Part shown: positions 22,995 to 34,689 of the stretch, piece after piece
How positions within the stretch are numbered: position 1 is the first letter of the stretch
How the letters are laid out: each line of letters opens with the position of its first letter
DNA from: Agrypnia vestita
Taxonomy: Eukaryota > Arthropoda > Insecta > Trichoptera > Phryganeidae
Assembly (NCBI GenBank): GCA_016648135.1
Contig: JADDOH010000465.1
Location: forward strand, 85,704-149,703
DNA: 64,000 bases
Direction: 5' to 3'
Notes under the pieces: model-generated
What the model saw: only the letters and a program-made list of their open reading frames with translations
Databases searched by the model: none
What the model was told of the DNA's origin: nothing
Program-made: the position numbers and the translations under genes

Positions 22995-25900
22995 TGTGAT
23001 GGTCGACATAGAGATAGATTTAATAAATTTAGAAAATCTTAAAATAATAATATTCAAAAAAGTCAAGTATGGACATCAAAAATATATTTCTTCTGTTTGG
23101 AATCGTTTAAAAGTAAAAGCCTGATATATTTCTTCTTAAGATTCTATGTATTACAAGAGGCTAACAAAATATTGAATATTCAGCTATACAAGTAATATTT
23201 CTTAGATCTTTATAATACCATAGATATAATTCTGTGTTAAATTAATATCGTTTGCCAATCCTAATAGACTCGACCTTGTGAGTAGGTGCGAACGAGCCTT
23301 TATTATTTATGAATCAGAACAGTAAGTCTCGCGTGTAGCGGGTACTTAACTATTATTTTAACGAAACGGACCAATCACAGGCGCGCTTTGCCTTCGACGG
23401 GTTGAGCCGGAGGCGACCGTCCTGTTGACTGAATCCGGCCAATGGCGAGCGCCGGCGGTGAGGTCATCGCTCATAGGATGAGTCACTGCACTAGCGTGGA
23501 TTTCGAAGATATGGTGCAATCGAGAGTATAAAAGGAGCGAACACGAGATACTCAGCCCCTTCAGTTCGAGACCAGACTTGCGAGCGGGAGCGCTGCCCAA
23601 CAGACTACCGACGGAGCCCTGAGTTCCAGAACAGCATTTGCGGACGGAGTTGCTGCCCGGACTTATGGAGGAATCTACCATTCATCAGTAGCAGAGAGGA
23701 TCATACCGCCACTGTGTAACAGCTAAGGAACACATTTATATTATCTATCGATTAATTATTTTCACTATTGAAATGTATTTATTTTGGGAAGATTTAAAAT
23801 CGGAGCAATAATGTATAATTAATATCACGATTTCTTGTGTGATCTTGGCTCAATTCGTACGGGAATATCTCCCAAACGAATATATTTTGATGCTTGGGGA
23901 TTTTCATACCATTTGTATTAACAATTGATTTTACGGAGCTCTATAAGCAGTGCGTAATAGATTCATAATATTGTCGACGCGTTATGTATTGCATAACCAG
24001 ATATCAATCCAAATCGTACGAGAAATTCTTCCGAACGAATATATTTTAAAGTATGGGGATTTTCAAACTATTTTTACTAAAATTGAATACACGTAATTCT
24101 ATAAGAAATGCTTAGTAGCCTTATAATAATTACTGTGTTGCATAAGTATTGCGCAATCCGGTCTTCAGCCAAGTCTTTATGATTTGAGTACCTCGGTACA
24201 TCTGGCTTAACAAGTAGCTTCAGAATGACGAGTAAAGGACAGAATGGGGAGATCTAACTAAAGATTGGGGATATCTGGTTTGTGTTAGCCTAGCTGGCTG
24301 AGGGGTGGATGATTGCCGGCACTTGGGCGTGGAACCCGCACAAGCCCCTGCAGGGCCCCTTAAAGGCGGGGTCCTCCTTGTTGCTCGGGGTCGTCAATAA
24401 ACCGACCACCTAACCTCATCTGGCGCAAACTACTTAAACCAACAAAAAGGTTCCCTATGTCTTTGGAAGGATTTCCATGCTTGAATGCTGTAAAACCTTG
24501 ATAGAAAACGTTAACTTCTATTTCGTCCTCTGTAAGAAAGACAGGGCCAGAATAAATATAAAAATCATTCACTCATATGGAATAGCTGGGATATTATAAA
24601 TATGTTACTAACACTCTAACATTTGTCCAAAGTAAATGTTGCAAGATGCAGAATCGTGGGACGCCGCTCTGAAAAGGCATAATGAGATTGCACAATAATT
24701 TGTAACATCGCTGACTATGCCCGCAAAGGAGGCTAATGTCGTCATCAATTCGTACCAAAAGAGTACATGATTCTTCAAACACCGGCCTAAAAGAAAGGCG
24801 CCTCAAGACAACACACATCATCAGAAACTCGTACCAAAAGAGTACGGCCTTCTCAATTATAAGCCTAAAAGAGGGGCGTCACAGGATCACATCTCGTAAA
24901 GAAGAGATAGAGTCTCGGGATGCAGTAAGTTCCGGAGGAACAAGGGGGGCCGTTTAGTCACTTAGGAAGTCGGCCACCGGGTTTAGGCGGGCGCGGAGCC
25001 TCTACCCCTCTCAGCAGAGATGCTGAGGGTTTAAAAAAATCAAAACTTAGCATTCAAAGAAACTATTATTTCATATAAACTCACGGGCTGTTGTAGAATC
25101 CTTTCGAACAAACCATCCCCGAGACCTTGTCTACTTATTAATAAAGAAGTTTCGCTTCAAAAATGTCGGATTTCGTAAATAGCAAATATATGTATTATTT
25201 TCTCACGCAATTAATATGAACAGGTTCATACACGTCTAAGACGACACCATTCAAGGTAAGAATTTGCTAATACAAAGTGTTTATGATTATTAATTTCAAT
25301 GTTATTTAATGTGTGAATTTTTCCCTTGGCGCCGTTCGAACGATTTTACTGGTTTGCCTCCAATCGAAAATGTTTTATTTCTAATACACGAATTCTTTCT
25401 AGTGAACGTATTTTATTGTAACATAAATGTATAGATTATTAGGTTCGTTAGATGTTTTTATTACGTAATATTATGCAATTGTTTCCACACTGCTCCTATA
25501 AAAGAATTTGAAGTTATTACGATACACAACGGGGTCCTTCATCCATTAGACGATTCATGTGCCAATTCAACGACGTATTACGAATAGTATATATTGTATT
25601 TATCGAGATTTAGTCGCATTTATTATTTCTAGTGAGGTTTTTAGTATTGGTTCCAGGCGCCATTATGAGGCGGAAATAGTTCGTATTCATAGCCCGACTG
25701 CAATAGGTATTTTTGTCGCGTGAGAGGTAGCACTTTTAGGAATATAACTGTGTTTCATGTTTCGTCCCTGACGGACAGGATGGTATAGCTGTGGCTATTT
25801 AGGTAATATACTTAGTAAATGCAAAGGGCAGTAGGTATTTTCAATATAGTATGCGAACCCAAGATGATAGAAATATTTTAGTTCCTATAATTTCATTGAA

Positions 25901-26828
25901 TATTTGCTGCAGAATAATATTTGATGAGAGAAGTAGTTAATATTCCATTCAAAGCAAAAGTTTTAGTCAATATCTTTATAGGTAATATTCAACAGCAAGT
26001 TAGAAATATTTTAGTTAATATTTTTAGTTAATTTTGCATTCAAAAGCGAAATTTTCACAGAATAATTATTTCCAGTTAATAATATATATTTTAGTTCAAT
26101 GTATAGTTAGCACAGGCAGAGTATTAATATTGTATAGGATACATTATTTTTAATATTTCATAGAAGGTATAATATTTTATTCCGCGATCCTTTTATAGTT
26201 ACAGCGTATCTGTCGACCTCAGCCGTTGCCACCCGCGCCGTACAACTATTTTCGCTAACATCATACGGCAAATGACCTTATTCATTGCAATGAAATTTAT
26301 ATTATTTAATATTATTTACAGTTAATACGTATTTTTAGTTAATTTATCGTATAGAACAATTTCTGATAGTATAGAACATTATTTCATATGAAAAGTTGAA
26401 TTTTAGTAGTAGTAATATTTCTGTATTGAATATTTAAATTTTAACAACTGTATCGCTACATCATATGGTTGAAGTCGACCGGTTGCATCCTGTCGCTCGA
26501 TCGCGCGCGCTCACATATAAGAATAATGAAATATTTAATAATCCAATATATTGTATTTTGAACGCGACGTTTTGCTACTTACTAACCTTCATTATTTAGT
26601 AGGACCCACATTAGGGTCATCTTACATCGTTAGCCGTGAAAAGAATATGATTTACATTGAGTTGCAATGGAATGATTTGTATTATAGATTTGCTTCGCCT
26701 TATATATTCAACACACACCATCATAGGATGTCTAACTCTGGTGCCGGACCAGGAACTATACTAAATTATTATTAAATGTATCAAAGCCCCGATTTGATTA
26801 GGGCCTACTATCTAAAAGGATCATCTCA
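22995..26828 (+). repeat. Right LTR-like long direct repeat
   Basis: Begins TGTGATG at 22995, immediately after a purine tract. Carries the same TATA (23527-23534) and TCAGT initiator (23561-23565) as the left copy. It is ~430 bp longer. One cause is an internal tandem duplication of a ~155-bp unit (TCGTACGRGAA ... GGGGATTTTCA, about 23855 and 24015). Extra sequence is also present at 26160-26790. The end is taken as CATCTCA at 26822-26828, aligned to CATCACA of the left copy. Confidence 0.7.
24220..25035 (+). other. Near-invariant LTR core, copy 2
   Basis: Same sequence and stem-loop array as 15888-16700 (offset about 8330). Hairpin four reads GCCT-AAAAGAG-GGGC here. The A-run after the last hairpin is one base different and is followed by small differences, marking the core's right edge. 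Confidence 0.8.
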
Positions 26829-26835
26829 AGCTTTA

Positions 26836-26992
26836 ATATATATTCTTTTAGCTTGTACTTTTTTGAAGCCAATGGAGTTTTTTTGTCTTGCATCATCTCA
26901 AAGAATTTTTTATCTAATTTATTAAAGATTCTTGGCACAATATACTCTCTTTTTCTTTCGCCATACACGTTGTTAGTGATTGGTATTCTCAT
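26836..26992 (-). pseudogene. Non-LTR retrotransposon ORF2 C-terminal fragment
   Basis: Reads RIPITNNVYGERKREYIVPR then IFNKLDKKFF and KKYKLKEYIL, the pattern of CR1/Jockey-type ORF2 ends (basic VPR/YGER motif, then a hydrophobic N-K-L helix and a Lys-rich tail). The frame runs into the end of the right LTR, so it was probably interrupted by, or lies against, that element. Upstream residues are lost to stops. Confidence 0.55.
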
Positions 26993-27159
26993 TGTTCGTC
27001 CTCATTTGATGATTTAGAGAATGAACTAATTAATGTAAATGAAGAACACAGAATTTCTAACACTATCGTTGAGGGTTATTCAATAACAAGTTGTAAGAAG
27101 TTAGTGAACATTTCAGTGTTTTATAAGATAGAAAATTATATTAATAAGTGTAAACTGGC

Positions 27160-27575
27160 AGTGATGACGTATGAAGTAGAGACGATGACCCTAACAAATA
27201 AAAGTGTAGAAAAGCACGTCAAATGCACGTAACGATCTATGGAAAGATCCATGCTTGGTAGTAGCCTAAGAGATAATAAATTATGAAATTAGGCGCAGAA
27301 CTAGAGTAGTAGATATCGTGGATCATGTAGCGAGGCTAAAATGGCATTAGGCAGGGCATGTTGCAAGGCTGCCACAATATAGACTCCCAGAGTTCTGAAA
27401 TGAAGACCTTAGGAGAATAAAAGAGGCTTTGGAAGACCTTAGAAGAGATTGGCCGACGATACAGCCGCTGTGGGGAGGAATAATAAGAATGCTACATGAA
27501 GCCAATAATAGGGAAGGATGGAAGGCTATGGAAGAGGCCAGTATCCAGCAGCAGGGAGATGAAGGCTGAATAGGA
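27160..27575 (+). pseudogene. RTE-like LINE ORF2 C-terminal relic
   Basis: Decayed frames read YEVETMTLTNKSVEK, RSMERSMLGSSLRD, then positions equivalent to RTRVVDIV..VARLKW..AGH, FGRP..R..DD and finally EGYGRGQYPAAGR, matching the order of insect RTE endonuclease-reverse transcriptase C-termini. At least several stops and frameshifts. Ends with AAGGCTGAATAGGAAAGAAA. Confidence 0.8.
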
Positions 27576-28519
27576 AAGAAACAATGTAAAGTAAATGATA
27601 TTACATAAAAATTAAATAAATTTATATGCTAAAATATTACACTGTTGATTAAGTCAGAAAATGATTAACATTTAATATTTTGAGCAAAATGAACATTGTC
27701 GTCATGGTATATTTTAATGTTTAAACTATTTCATTATTTTCCACTTCCAAAGTTCAATAAATTGATATCTTCATATAAATAACACATCAATAAATATCTT
27801 ATTTACTAGGTTGTTTACATCTGCGTACATATTATGTAATTTTATAAGAAACACTTGAAGTAATTACTTTATGAAATATTTTCATGATAACAGAAATATT
27901 ATATAATACAGTAGATAATGTCACAGATGTACATTGAAAATCGAACGATTCTGGTTTAGCCATTTATTTATGATGGAAAAAATATGTCTTTTTATTGATA
28001 ATTATTTTGTTATTCAAATTCAAATATCATATTTTAATTTTGAGTTATGTTTATAGTTAAAAACCTTTATAAAGTTAATTTAATGCATTTGTTGTCTTTG
28101 TACTTAAATACTTATATTCTTAAATATATGGGTATCTTTTTGTGTCACAATTGCACTGAGTCACGAGCAATTCTGACAAGTGCAAGTGCGTTTACAATGC
28201 AATATATTATCATAAAATACATTTTTTATTCATAAAGTTGCGATTCTTCATATGTGGGGTATAAAAGCGAAGGCAGATCCAAAAAAAAATTAATGCAGTC
28301 ATCGAGGATTATTAATTTATAACGTACTGTATTCTAGATTTTATAGAAAACATAGCCTATAAATTTATAAGAAACACGGTTTTGAAAGGGATAGATAAAT
28401 AAAATCTAGAATTAAGTACATTTTAAATTAGTAAATGACTGTATTTTTTATGCCTTTACTTTTATACCCCAAATATCGTTTCTTAACAAAAAAAAATAAT
28501 AGAGAAGCAAACAAGGAAT
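27576..28519. other. AT-rich stretch, nothing recognised
   Basis: No exon, RNA or repeat supported; the 62-codon frame at 28047-28235 is AT-driven. Confidence 0.5.
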
Positions 28520-28594
28520 ATGTGACACGTCAATATTCTTAAATGAGGCTCGAATGAAACTACCGACCACTGGATCACTAGGCGAGAGTCAACT
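28520..28594 (-). mobile_element. SINE family B, truncated copy 2
   Basis: On the minus strand: eroded tRNA-like head (CTCTCGCCTAGTGATCCA, then CATTCGAGCC, B-box-like) and family tail AAGAATATTGACGTGTCACA. It abuts the stop of the pseudogene at 28595-29280. Confidence 0.6.
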
Positions 28595-29280
28595 CTAGTT
28601 TAAGTCGTTCATGAAATCTTTATTAAAAGCATCTTTATCTATAAAATTGATTTTGGTTACACTTCTTCCTTTCTCTTTTTTAACAAGCTCTTTTTCAAAA
28701 TCATCCTCTTCTTCATCAGAATAAAATTAATAAATGTGTTGTTGATGTTTTAGCTATATTTGTTTCTATTGTATTTTAAGCATCCTTTTTATATATTTTT
28801 TCTTCCAGTGTTTTTAAGTCCTGTTATGCTCTTATGATATGGTTCTCTTCCTATAAAATTCTGTATCTAGCATCAAAATAATCTGCTCATGTTGAAAAAC
28901 CTTTTTCTCTCATTTCTATATCGATTTCACGATGTCTTCCGCAATTGGCTCTTGATTTTTTTCTATATTGGTTTTTAATTTGAACCACTCCTTTACGAAC
29001 TCTTCTGGAGTAATATTGATTCCTTGAGGTTTACTTTTTATGTGGATTTTTAAGAGTTCTTTAAGATGACTCAACTCGTTCTATATTTTGGGACGTAGAA
29101 AACATATCTGATCAACTGCAACGAATTTTTCACCCAGTGAACACAAAAGTAATATTCGTCCAATCATATGGTATTTAGAACCCCAGCACGTCCAATTATC
29201 CAAAATTGGAACGATCTTGTATTTCTTTTTTACAAAAAAATATTTTGATATCCCTAAATAAAAGTTGAAATGGGGTTCAT
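28595..29280 (-). pseudogene. Broken protein gene of unknown family
   Basis: One consistent reading direction carries protein-like sequence for ~225 codons, from an ATG at 29280 to a TAG at 28597-28595. It is interrupted by a frameshift near the N-terminus and at least five stops. Segments read VKKKYKIVPILDNWTCWG, MIGRILLLCSLGEKFVAVDQ, INITPEEFVKEWFKLK, MREKGFST and finally an acidic DEEEDDFEKELVKKEKGRS followed by VTKINFIDKDAFNKDF. Balanced composition with Trp, Cys and His is unlike chance frames in AT-rich DNA. I do not recognise the family; a retrocopied host gene and a DNA-transposon or other mobile-element protein are both possible. A hAT-like repeat terminus lies just upstream (29316-29397) and a SINE head abuts the stop. 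Confidence 0.55.
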
Positions 29281-29315
29281 TTTTTTAAAATTATTTACAT
29301 ATTTTTAAAATACAT

Positions 29316-29397
29316 GAGTGTGAGGGCCGGAGTCAAATATTTGGCAAATATTTCTGCTCCAGCTCCGGGTGGCTCTGGCTCCAAAGCCCTGACTATA
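29316..29397. mobile_element. hAT-like MITE or terminus fragment
   Basis: Bounded by GAGGGCCGGAGTC and GGAGCC-type sequence ending CCAAAGCCCTGA (minus strand CAGGGCTTTGGAGCC), the style of hAT non-autonomous ends in insects (from memory). Contains the palindrome CAAATATTTGGCAAATATTT. Target duplication not evident. Confidence 0.4.
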
Positions 29398-30627
29398 TCA
29401 GTAACTCCAAAAAAGGGAAGAGCTAAAAGACGATGAGGCGATAATATTGAGAAAGATGCGACAAAACTTGGCGTTCATAATAGACACGACACAACAGACA
29501 GACATGGCAGCGGCAAAAACTATTGCACTAGAAGATAGTAATTGTATAATAATAATCCTAATTGGATCACAGATGCGTGATTATGATGATGGTAGATATA
29601 AAATGTCTTATCATCGTAATGTCACTCAACACAAAATATTCATAAAACAAATTTTTCTTTTGGAAAAAAATTGGCTCGCCACCATGTCAGCTGTTTGGTT
29701 CAAACATATAAGTTTTATCTCCTCTGAATCATAAATAACAGTGGTGTCTGCATGTCAGAGAGCCAGTTTCAAGATTAAAGTACAATAACACGCGTTCAAA
29801 TTTTACTGATAAAGTTAGCTATTTGCTGAATTGTCTCGTATCTATATGTGGGTACTTGCACTTCATCGTAATATAATACTTCGTACCGTCATATCTGGGA
29901 AATGGAATTCAATTATACAAACAGAGAACATCAATAAATAAACATTTTTATTTATTTTTGTACATTTCTGTACGTCACATCTGCTTGCTGTTTTCGAGTT
30001 CATTCCATCTCAGTCTATGAACTCATTCTTCTTCTTTTAGTTTTATTGAACGCAAGTGATCATTTGTTTATTTTAAGCAGTTCTATGAGTAAACAATTGG
30101 ACTTACAACCTAAACTATTGCCTCAGATTGCCAAGAAAGTCTATCTTCTAGTGCTTTTTTTGCTCTCAATTTCTACTTAAATTGTTAGTCGTTGAATCTG
30201 ACATTTTTCGGAACTTTTTATGATACAGCCTAAATATTACGAATTTTTGTTGTTTGGGCGATATTTTTTCTTTTTTTCACTAAAGTGTGCTTTGTATTAC
30301 AAATAACGTTATTTTGTTACTATTCTGTTATAAAATACACCTATCAGTAAGAGATAACACTTCTCTCTAAATTATACGCGTAGTTGTGATAAAATAACTT
30401 TACACGTATGAAGTGGATGGTTTAGATAATTTTAAGTGAAATTTTTTAAAAAATTTCATGCTGCACCAAAGAATAAAGCCATATCAATTAAAAATATTTA
30501 TTTTTTCTTTCTCGTCTGATTTAAAACATTATCTTGTCCCAGATTGCTTTTAGCAATCATCTGTAGATCCTTATTTCGATGCCGCAAGTCACTTAGGCAT
30601 TGTTTTAATGAGTGCCATGATTCAATT
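29398..30627. other. Mostly unrecognised; possible RTE tail at its start
   Basis: 29405-29500 weakly resembles an RTE C-terminus (GRAKRR.GDNIEKDA). The rest is AT-rich with no supported gene. Confidence 0.3.
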
Positions 30628-30882
30628 ATCAAACATGATAATTTCGTTGTCCATCTGTCCCCGTAACTTCGTGTAACGTCCGTAATTTCGTTTGAATTCA
30701 GGGCTAAAAAAACAAATTAAACGGCTGGAGATAGGGCTTGAACCCCGGGCCAGCAAACGCAAACCGGCCGCTCTACGCATGTTGCTCTCCGTGGACCGCC
30801 AAAAATATAGTATAAATATACACTAGGGCTTAGCAAAGACGCAAACTAATGTTCCGTTATTTTTGACGGAGTACAGCTAGTA
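30628..30882 (-). mobile_element. SINE family A, copy 4
   Basis: Full family order on the minus strand: CTAGCTGTACTCCGTCAAAA at 30882, TTAGTTTGCGTC, a tRNA-like part with GGGGTTCAAGCCCTA near 30733-30747, GAAATTACGGACGTTACACG and a GGGGACAGATGGAC tail. One of the longest copies. Confidence 0.78.
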
Positions 30883-31639
30883 GGTAGTTACAAATAAAAG
30901 TACAGGGAACGTCGTATCAGTCTAAGTATTCGCAAATTTATATTTACACAGCTGGACAATATGTAGGTCATAGCTGCACAATTTCTTCGTGCGGAAGGAT
31001 GTAGTCGGAATTTATTGGATTTATAGATATTTTCGTATAATGGTCTTTTTCCTGTTGCTATTGCTATTGAGAAAATCATGGTCTTTTATTCTGCATCTTC
31101 AGCGAGAACTGTTTGCCTCCACCCATCGCCATCCAGGATCTTGTGTAATGCGTGTTCTTGTACTTTGCATTCTATTCTCTAAAGTCTCTTGGAATTGTAC
31201 TTAGGTATCACTTTCATAGAAAAAAATGAGGCATCGTTCCCATTCCCGTCTATTCGAAAATTGTTATTTCTAAGAGGTGCTGCTGGTTTTACCATTCGTC
31301 AGGTTATATCTTTTAAATTTTCATAAATTCATCGGCTTCTGAAATACGAACGACTATTTGATTATTTTGGTCTTACGATTATCGTTGGTTTCTAATACAG
31401 GATTCCAAAAAAGATGCGTCATTTTTATGACATGTATAAAAATATTCTGGTTGTATACAGGAAAAAATAAAATATTCAATAAATCATACTAAATGTGAGT
31501 GTTTGCATGCGCGAATAAATCACACTTAAGCGATTAATATCAAGTAATAATATTATCTAGTAATATTATCGTTATTTTTCTTTGTCGACAAAAAAAAACT
31601 GATTTTGTATATCTATTGTTTAAATTCATCATTACCTTT

Positions 31640-31870
31640 ATCTTCGTCCCTATATCCTAAGATGATCGGAGCCCAACGATTTGACAAGGTGCATCCATCT
31701 TCCTCTATCTTGGACTCCTTCAGATGATCCTTTTTTTGCTTGCCTTTTTGTTATTGCTTAGTTTTAGGCGACCTATCGGCCACTTTCCCTCCATAGTTGC
31801 CAAACAGATACATATTTCTAATCGTCCCTCTGGCATTCACAAGACGTGTCCAAGCCACCTTAGTTACTTA
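31640..31870 (-). pseudogene. RTE-like LINE fragment
   Basis: The minus strand contains GGGCTCCGATCATCTTAGGA and a stretch translating to GRLKT-like basic sequence with TRLVNARGTI, corresponding to the C-terminal region of RTE ORF2. Heavily decayed; the call rests on resemblance to 45500-45930 (shared CACRTGTCCRAGCCACCT block on the plus strand). Confidence 0.4.
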
Positions 31871-31959
31871 TATCTTGTACTTGTACTTTTACTCGGTCCA
31901 ATAGTGTTAGTCCTGCTACTCCTCTAATTTAGAACTTTCTCCGTAAGAATCCATATTAT

Positions 31960-32470
31960 TTATAAGCAACGAAGGAATGCTAAAGAAACTTCAAATAGTA
32001 CAAAAAAGAGCGATGCGTATAATATTGAAGTGTAAAAGGAGAACCAAAATAGCAAAAATGTTAAATGCCCTAGGACTAGAATCAGTAAATCAGAGAATAA
32101 AGTATAATGTATTGGTGCAAATATTTAAAATTAAACACGGAATAGTACTCAAATACTTTGATGACAGGATGAAGCTGAATGTGGACTTTCATTCTTACAA
32201 TACAAGAGGAAGCGATGACATAAGACTACCAAAGAAAAAGAAAAACACCTCACAAAATTTTATGATGTACAAAGGTCTAAAAATCTTCCATAGCCTGCCA
32301 AAGGGAATTCAAAACACGGTGAATATAAGAAGTTTTATACAGGAGTGCAAAAATTTTATTATAAAAACTTTTAAATGACTAGATTGAATGCATTATGTTT
32401 AAGTGAAATCGTGTGTTAGCCCACACAACATTATGTGTGGAACTAAATAATAAAGATAAATAAAAAATAT
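31960..32470 (+). pseudogene. 5'-truncated CR1/Jockey-like LINE, ORF2 C-terminus plus 3' UTR
   Basis: A 133-codon frame (31977-32378) reads KLQIVQKRAMRIILKCKRRT, then AKMLNALGLESVNQRIKY, HSYNTRGSDDIRLP, MMYKGLKIFHSLP and a basic end, the post-RT domain typical of non-LTR ORF2 proteins (QNRAMRIIL, NTR..., GLKLFNSLP). The reading frame is intact here, so the copy is not ancient. The 3' UTR follows (GTGTTAGCCCACACAACATT) and ends in GATAAATAAAAAAT. The RT and endonuclease are absent. An inverted second copy lies at 60073-60365. Confidence 0.85.
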
Positions 32471-34000
32471 GATACATAATGTAAACACATGTTTTAATAA
32501 TTTGCATTCCTGACATAAATTTGACATCTGCAAAAATGGGACACTTTCTATTCAAATACCGAAAGTAAATATATGGGTCACCTATTTTTGTAGCATGCTA
32601 GAGAGCAAAAATTAAAATAATATTCACAAGATAAATTGCTCTCATTTTCACGAAGATAATTATAAAAAGTTTGGTAAAAGAATTCTTGGCACTAACTTAC
32701 ATTACTTGGATAAAATTCGAAATCCGAGCGAACCTGCAATCATTCAATTTTCGACGGTTAAGTATTATCAATATTTCCGTAGGCTCTATACAAAACTACC
32801 ACTTAATTTGGGGTCTGTATGACCCTGGCTTCAGTGGAGTGCTGATACTTGATCTTATTCGATATCGTAATACCGAGGATTCCGGTCGTTTTATTTTTAA
32901 CATAATCTTAATCATAAAATGGAAAGTTTGTTTGTGCGAAGCAGCAAAACCGAAGCTATCAAGCGTCGTGATATATACATAGTTTATTCCATCTGAAATT
33001 TCTAGGTGGAAGCCACTTTTTTCAGCTCTTAATATCATTTCCATCATCAGCTATCATGCTTTGAATTTTTTATTTAACGCAATTCACTTGAATGTTTTCG
33101 ATTTTTCAGGAAAAAAAATATTCCCAAAAAATATGCTGAAGCTGCATTGTATTTTTTAGGTAATTTTCTTCCTTGCTGGCATTAATTTTTTGAAAACGTA
33201 TTTTTATAAATTAAAACAAATTAGATGCATCATAAAGAAATCTCTCTATCGAAAAAATAAAGTCAAAACCGGAACCTAGAATTCTATACTGTCGGTAAAC
33301 AGCTTTCACAAATTAAGCCATTGTGATAATATACAATGTCGTCAGATTCCACCAACACATTTGACCTTCCCTTCCTTCTTTCCCGTAGGAAACACATTTT
33401 TTAATTATAATGCTTTAAAAATACCTTTGAATAGAGTTTTCCTGGAGGCGACAGGAATACAAGTAAATTTTATCAAGAGAAACATAATTTTGTTTTTATT
33501 TTTTAATGAAAACATTTTGTTTTGTCGAAAAGCTCGTAGGTACCTATATATTTTTCACAAACAATGAAAACTATGTAAAGAGTAGAATTCAAATTGTGTT
33601 CGTTCATATATAAGGTGACACATAATATAGCGGCTCTGTATCTCAAAGATCAATGCATTCCGGATAATTTAAATCATAAACAAAAAACACGGAAATCAAC
33701 TTTACTTCACCTATAGGAAGGGTTTTAGAACTGATCGACGATTTCAAGAAGGCTCTCCATATTACGGAACAGTGCATTGGACAGTTAATTTTAAAAAAAA
33801 GATTGAAAATCTGCCTCTCCACAAATCGTTTCCTTAAGTTCGTAAACAATTTTTTAAATACTGATAGAAATGAATAAGTGTTGTAAGAGCGCCCATGGAA
33901 TGGATTTTACAAAAATGGCGCTTAATAAATTATGTATCCATTTTAATTATTAATTTTATTACTTGATTGCAAATATTATTCTCAAGACCATAGATAATTG
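32471..34000. other. No recognised gene
   Basis: Overlapping frames at 32671-32982 (+) and 32796-33047 (-) are open for ~100 and 83 codons but match nothing I know and lack splice-site or start support. Otherwise AT-rich. Confidence 0.4.
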
Positions 34001-34080
34001 GCATTCCCCGTAGTCCAGTGAGAATATCATTGGTTTCTAATGCCTGGGGGTTCGATTCCCGCTGAGATCACAATATAATT
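34001..34080 (+). mobile_element. tRNA-derived SINE head (family C)
   Basis: TAGTCCAGTGAGA (A-box position, ~34011) and a perfect B box GGTTCGATTCC at 34049-34059. The rest of the fold is not a convincing cloverleaf and no anticodon arm is clear, so this is a SINE promoter rather than a tRNA gene. Relative at 38687. Confidence 0.6.
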
Positions 34081-34180
34081 TTTCCTGATCTAATGTGCAT
34101 ATAAACTCATCTATATTTTATAAATTCACAATGATGAAATTAAAAATTAATTGCAAATTGGAAAAATATTTAAATTTTTA

Positions 34181-34345
34181 GGAGCTTGTTGGTCTAGCGG
34201 TTAAGACATTAGCCTAGTGCTTCAGTGGTCGCAGGTTCGAGCTTCATTACAAACCAGAAAATTATTTCTATTTATAACGGTACAGGTTGAGTTTTAAAAT
34301 AGTAAGAATACTGATGTGACACCTCCGTGTACACCACTATTTTTT
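34181..34345 (+). mobile_element. SINE family B, copy 3
   Basis: tRNA-like head GGAGCTTGTTGGTCTAGCGG with B box GGTTCGAGCTT at 34234-34244, then the family tail TTTTAAAATAGTAAGAATAC TGATGTGACAC. The tail is nearly identical to that of the inverted copy at 43022-43198. Confidence 0.75.
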
Positions 34346-34689
34346 TATTTGTTTTAGAAATACTTGTAAATTTGGTACTAAAAATAATAATCCAAATCCC
34401 GAAATTGCGAAAACGGTGGTCGAGAGGCAGTAAATGTTTAATCAAAAATTATAAGTATACCCCTTTGTTTTAGTGAGGCTTTAAAAAAAATTATGTTCGT
34501 TTGGTTTAAAAACTCATTTAATTCATGATTTGTTTTGCAGGGAGGAACTGATACTTGAGTAATCACTCCAATAATAGTTCCGGGAATGGGCGAGTGCATT
34601 TCGACCCCCATGTAGTAATTGTTCTTCGGGGCTTTTTGTTGTGTCAAAAATAATAATAAAATAGACTAAATAATTTTTTCACAGCATGT

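Larger units (their letters stand above)
14780..26828 (+). mobile_element. ~12-kb non-coding LTR element (LARD-like)
   Basis: Two long direct repeats (14780-18178 and 22995-26828) enclose a ~4.8-kb domain. Both start TGTGATGGTCGACATAGAGA; the first ends CATCACA, an exact inverted match to TGTGATG, as LTR ends do. A purine run AAGGGGGAAGC sits directly before the second repeat (polypurine-tract position). GGTGCCGGTGACCAG follows directly after the first (primer-binding-site position). Both repeats carry a TATA box with initiator. No gag, protease, reverse transcriptase, RNase H or integrase can be found in any frame, so it would have to be mobilised in trans. Giant LTRs with non-coding interiors are the definition of LARDs, best known from plants. 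No target-site duplication is visible, and the right terminus is mutated (CATCTCA). Alternative: a segmental duplication of a non-coding transcription unit. Confidence 0.65.

Noticed and set aside
23358..23681. 107-codon minus-strand frame in the right LTR (80 codons in the left)
   Set aside because: Antisense to the LTR promoter and 5' leader; shortened in the left copy by small changes; no motif.
34001..34250. Possible tRNA genes at 34001 and 34181
   Set aside because: A and B boxes are present but the cloverleaf and anticodon arm fail, and the second shares a non-tRNA tail with other SINE copies.
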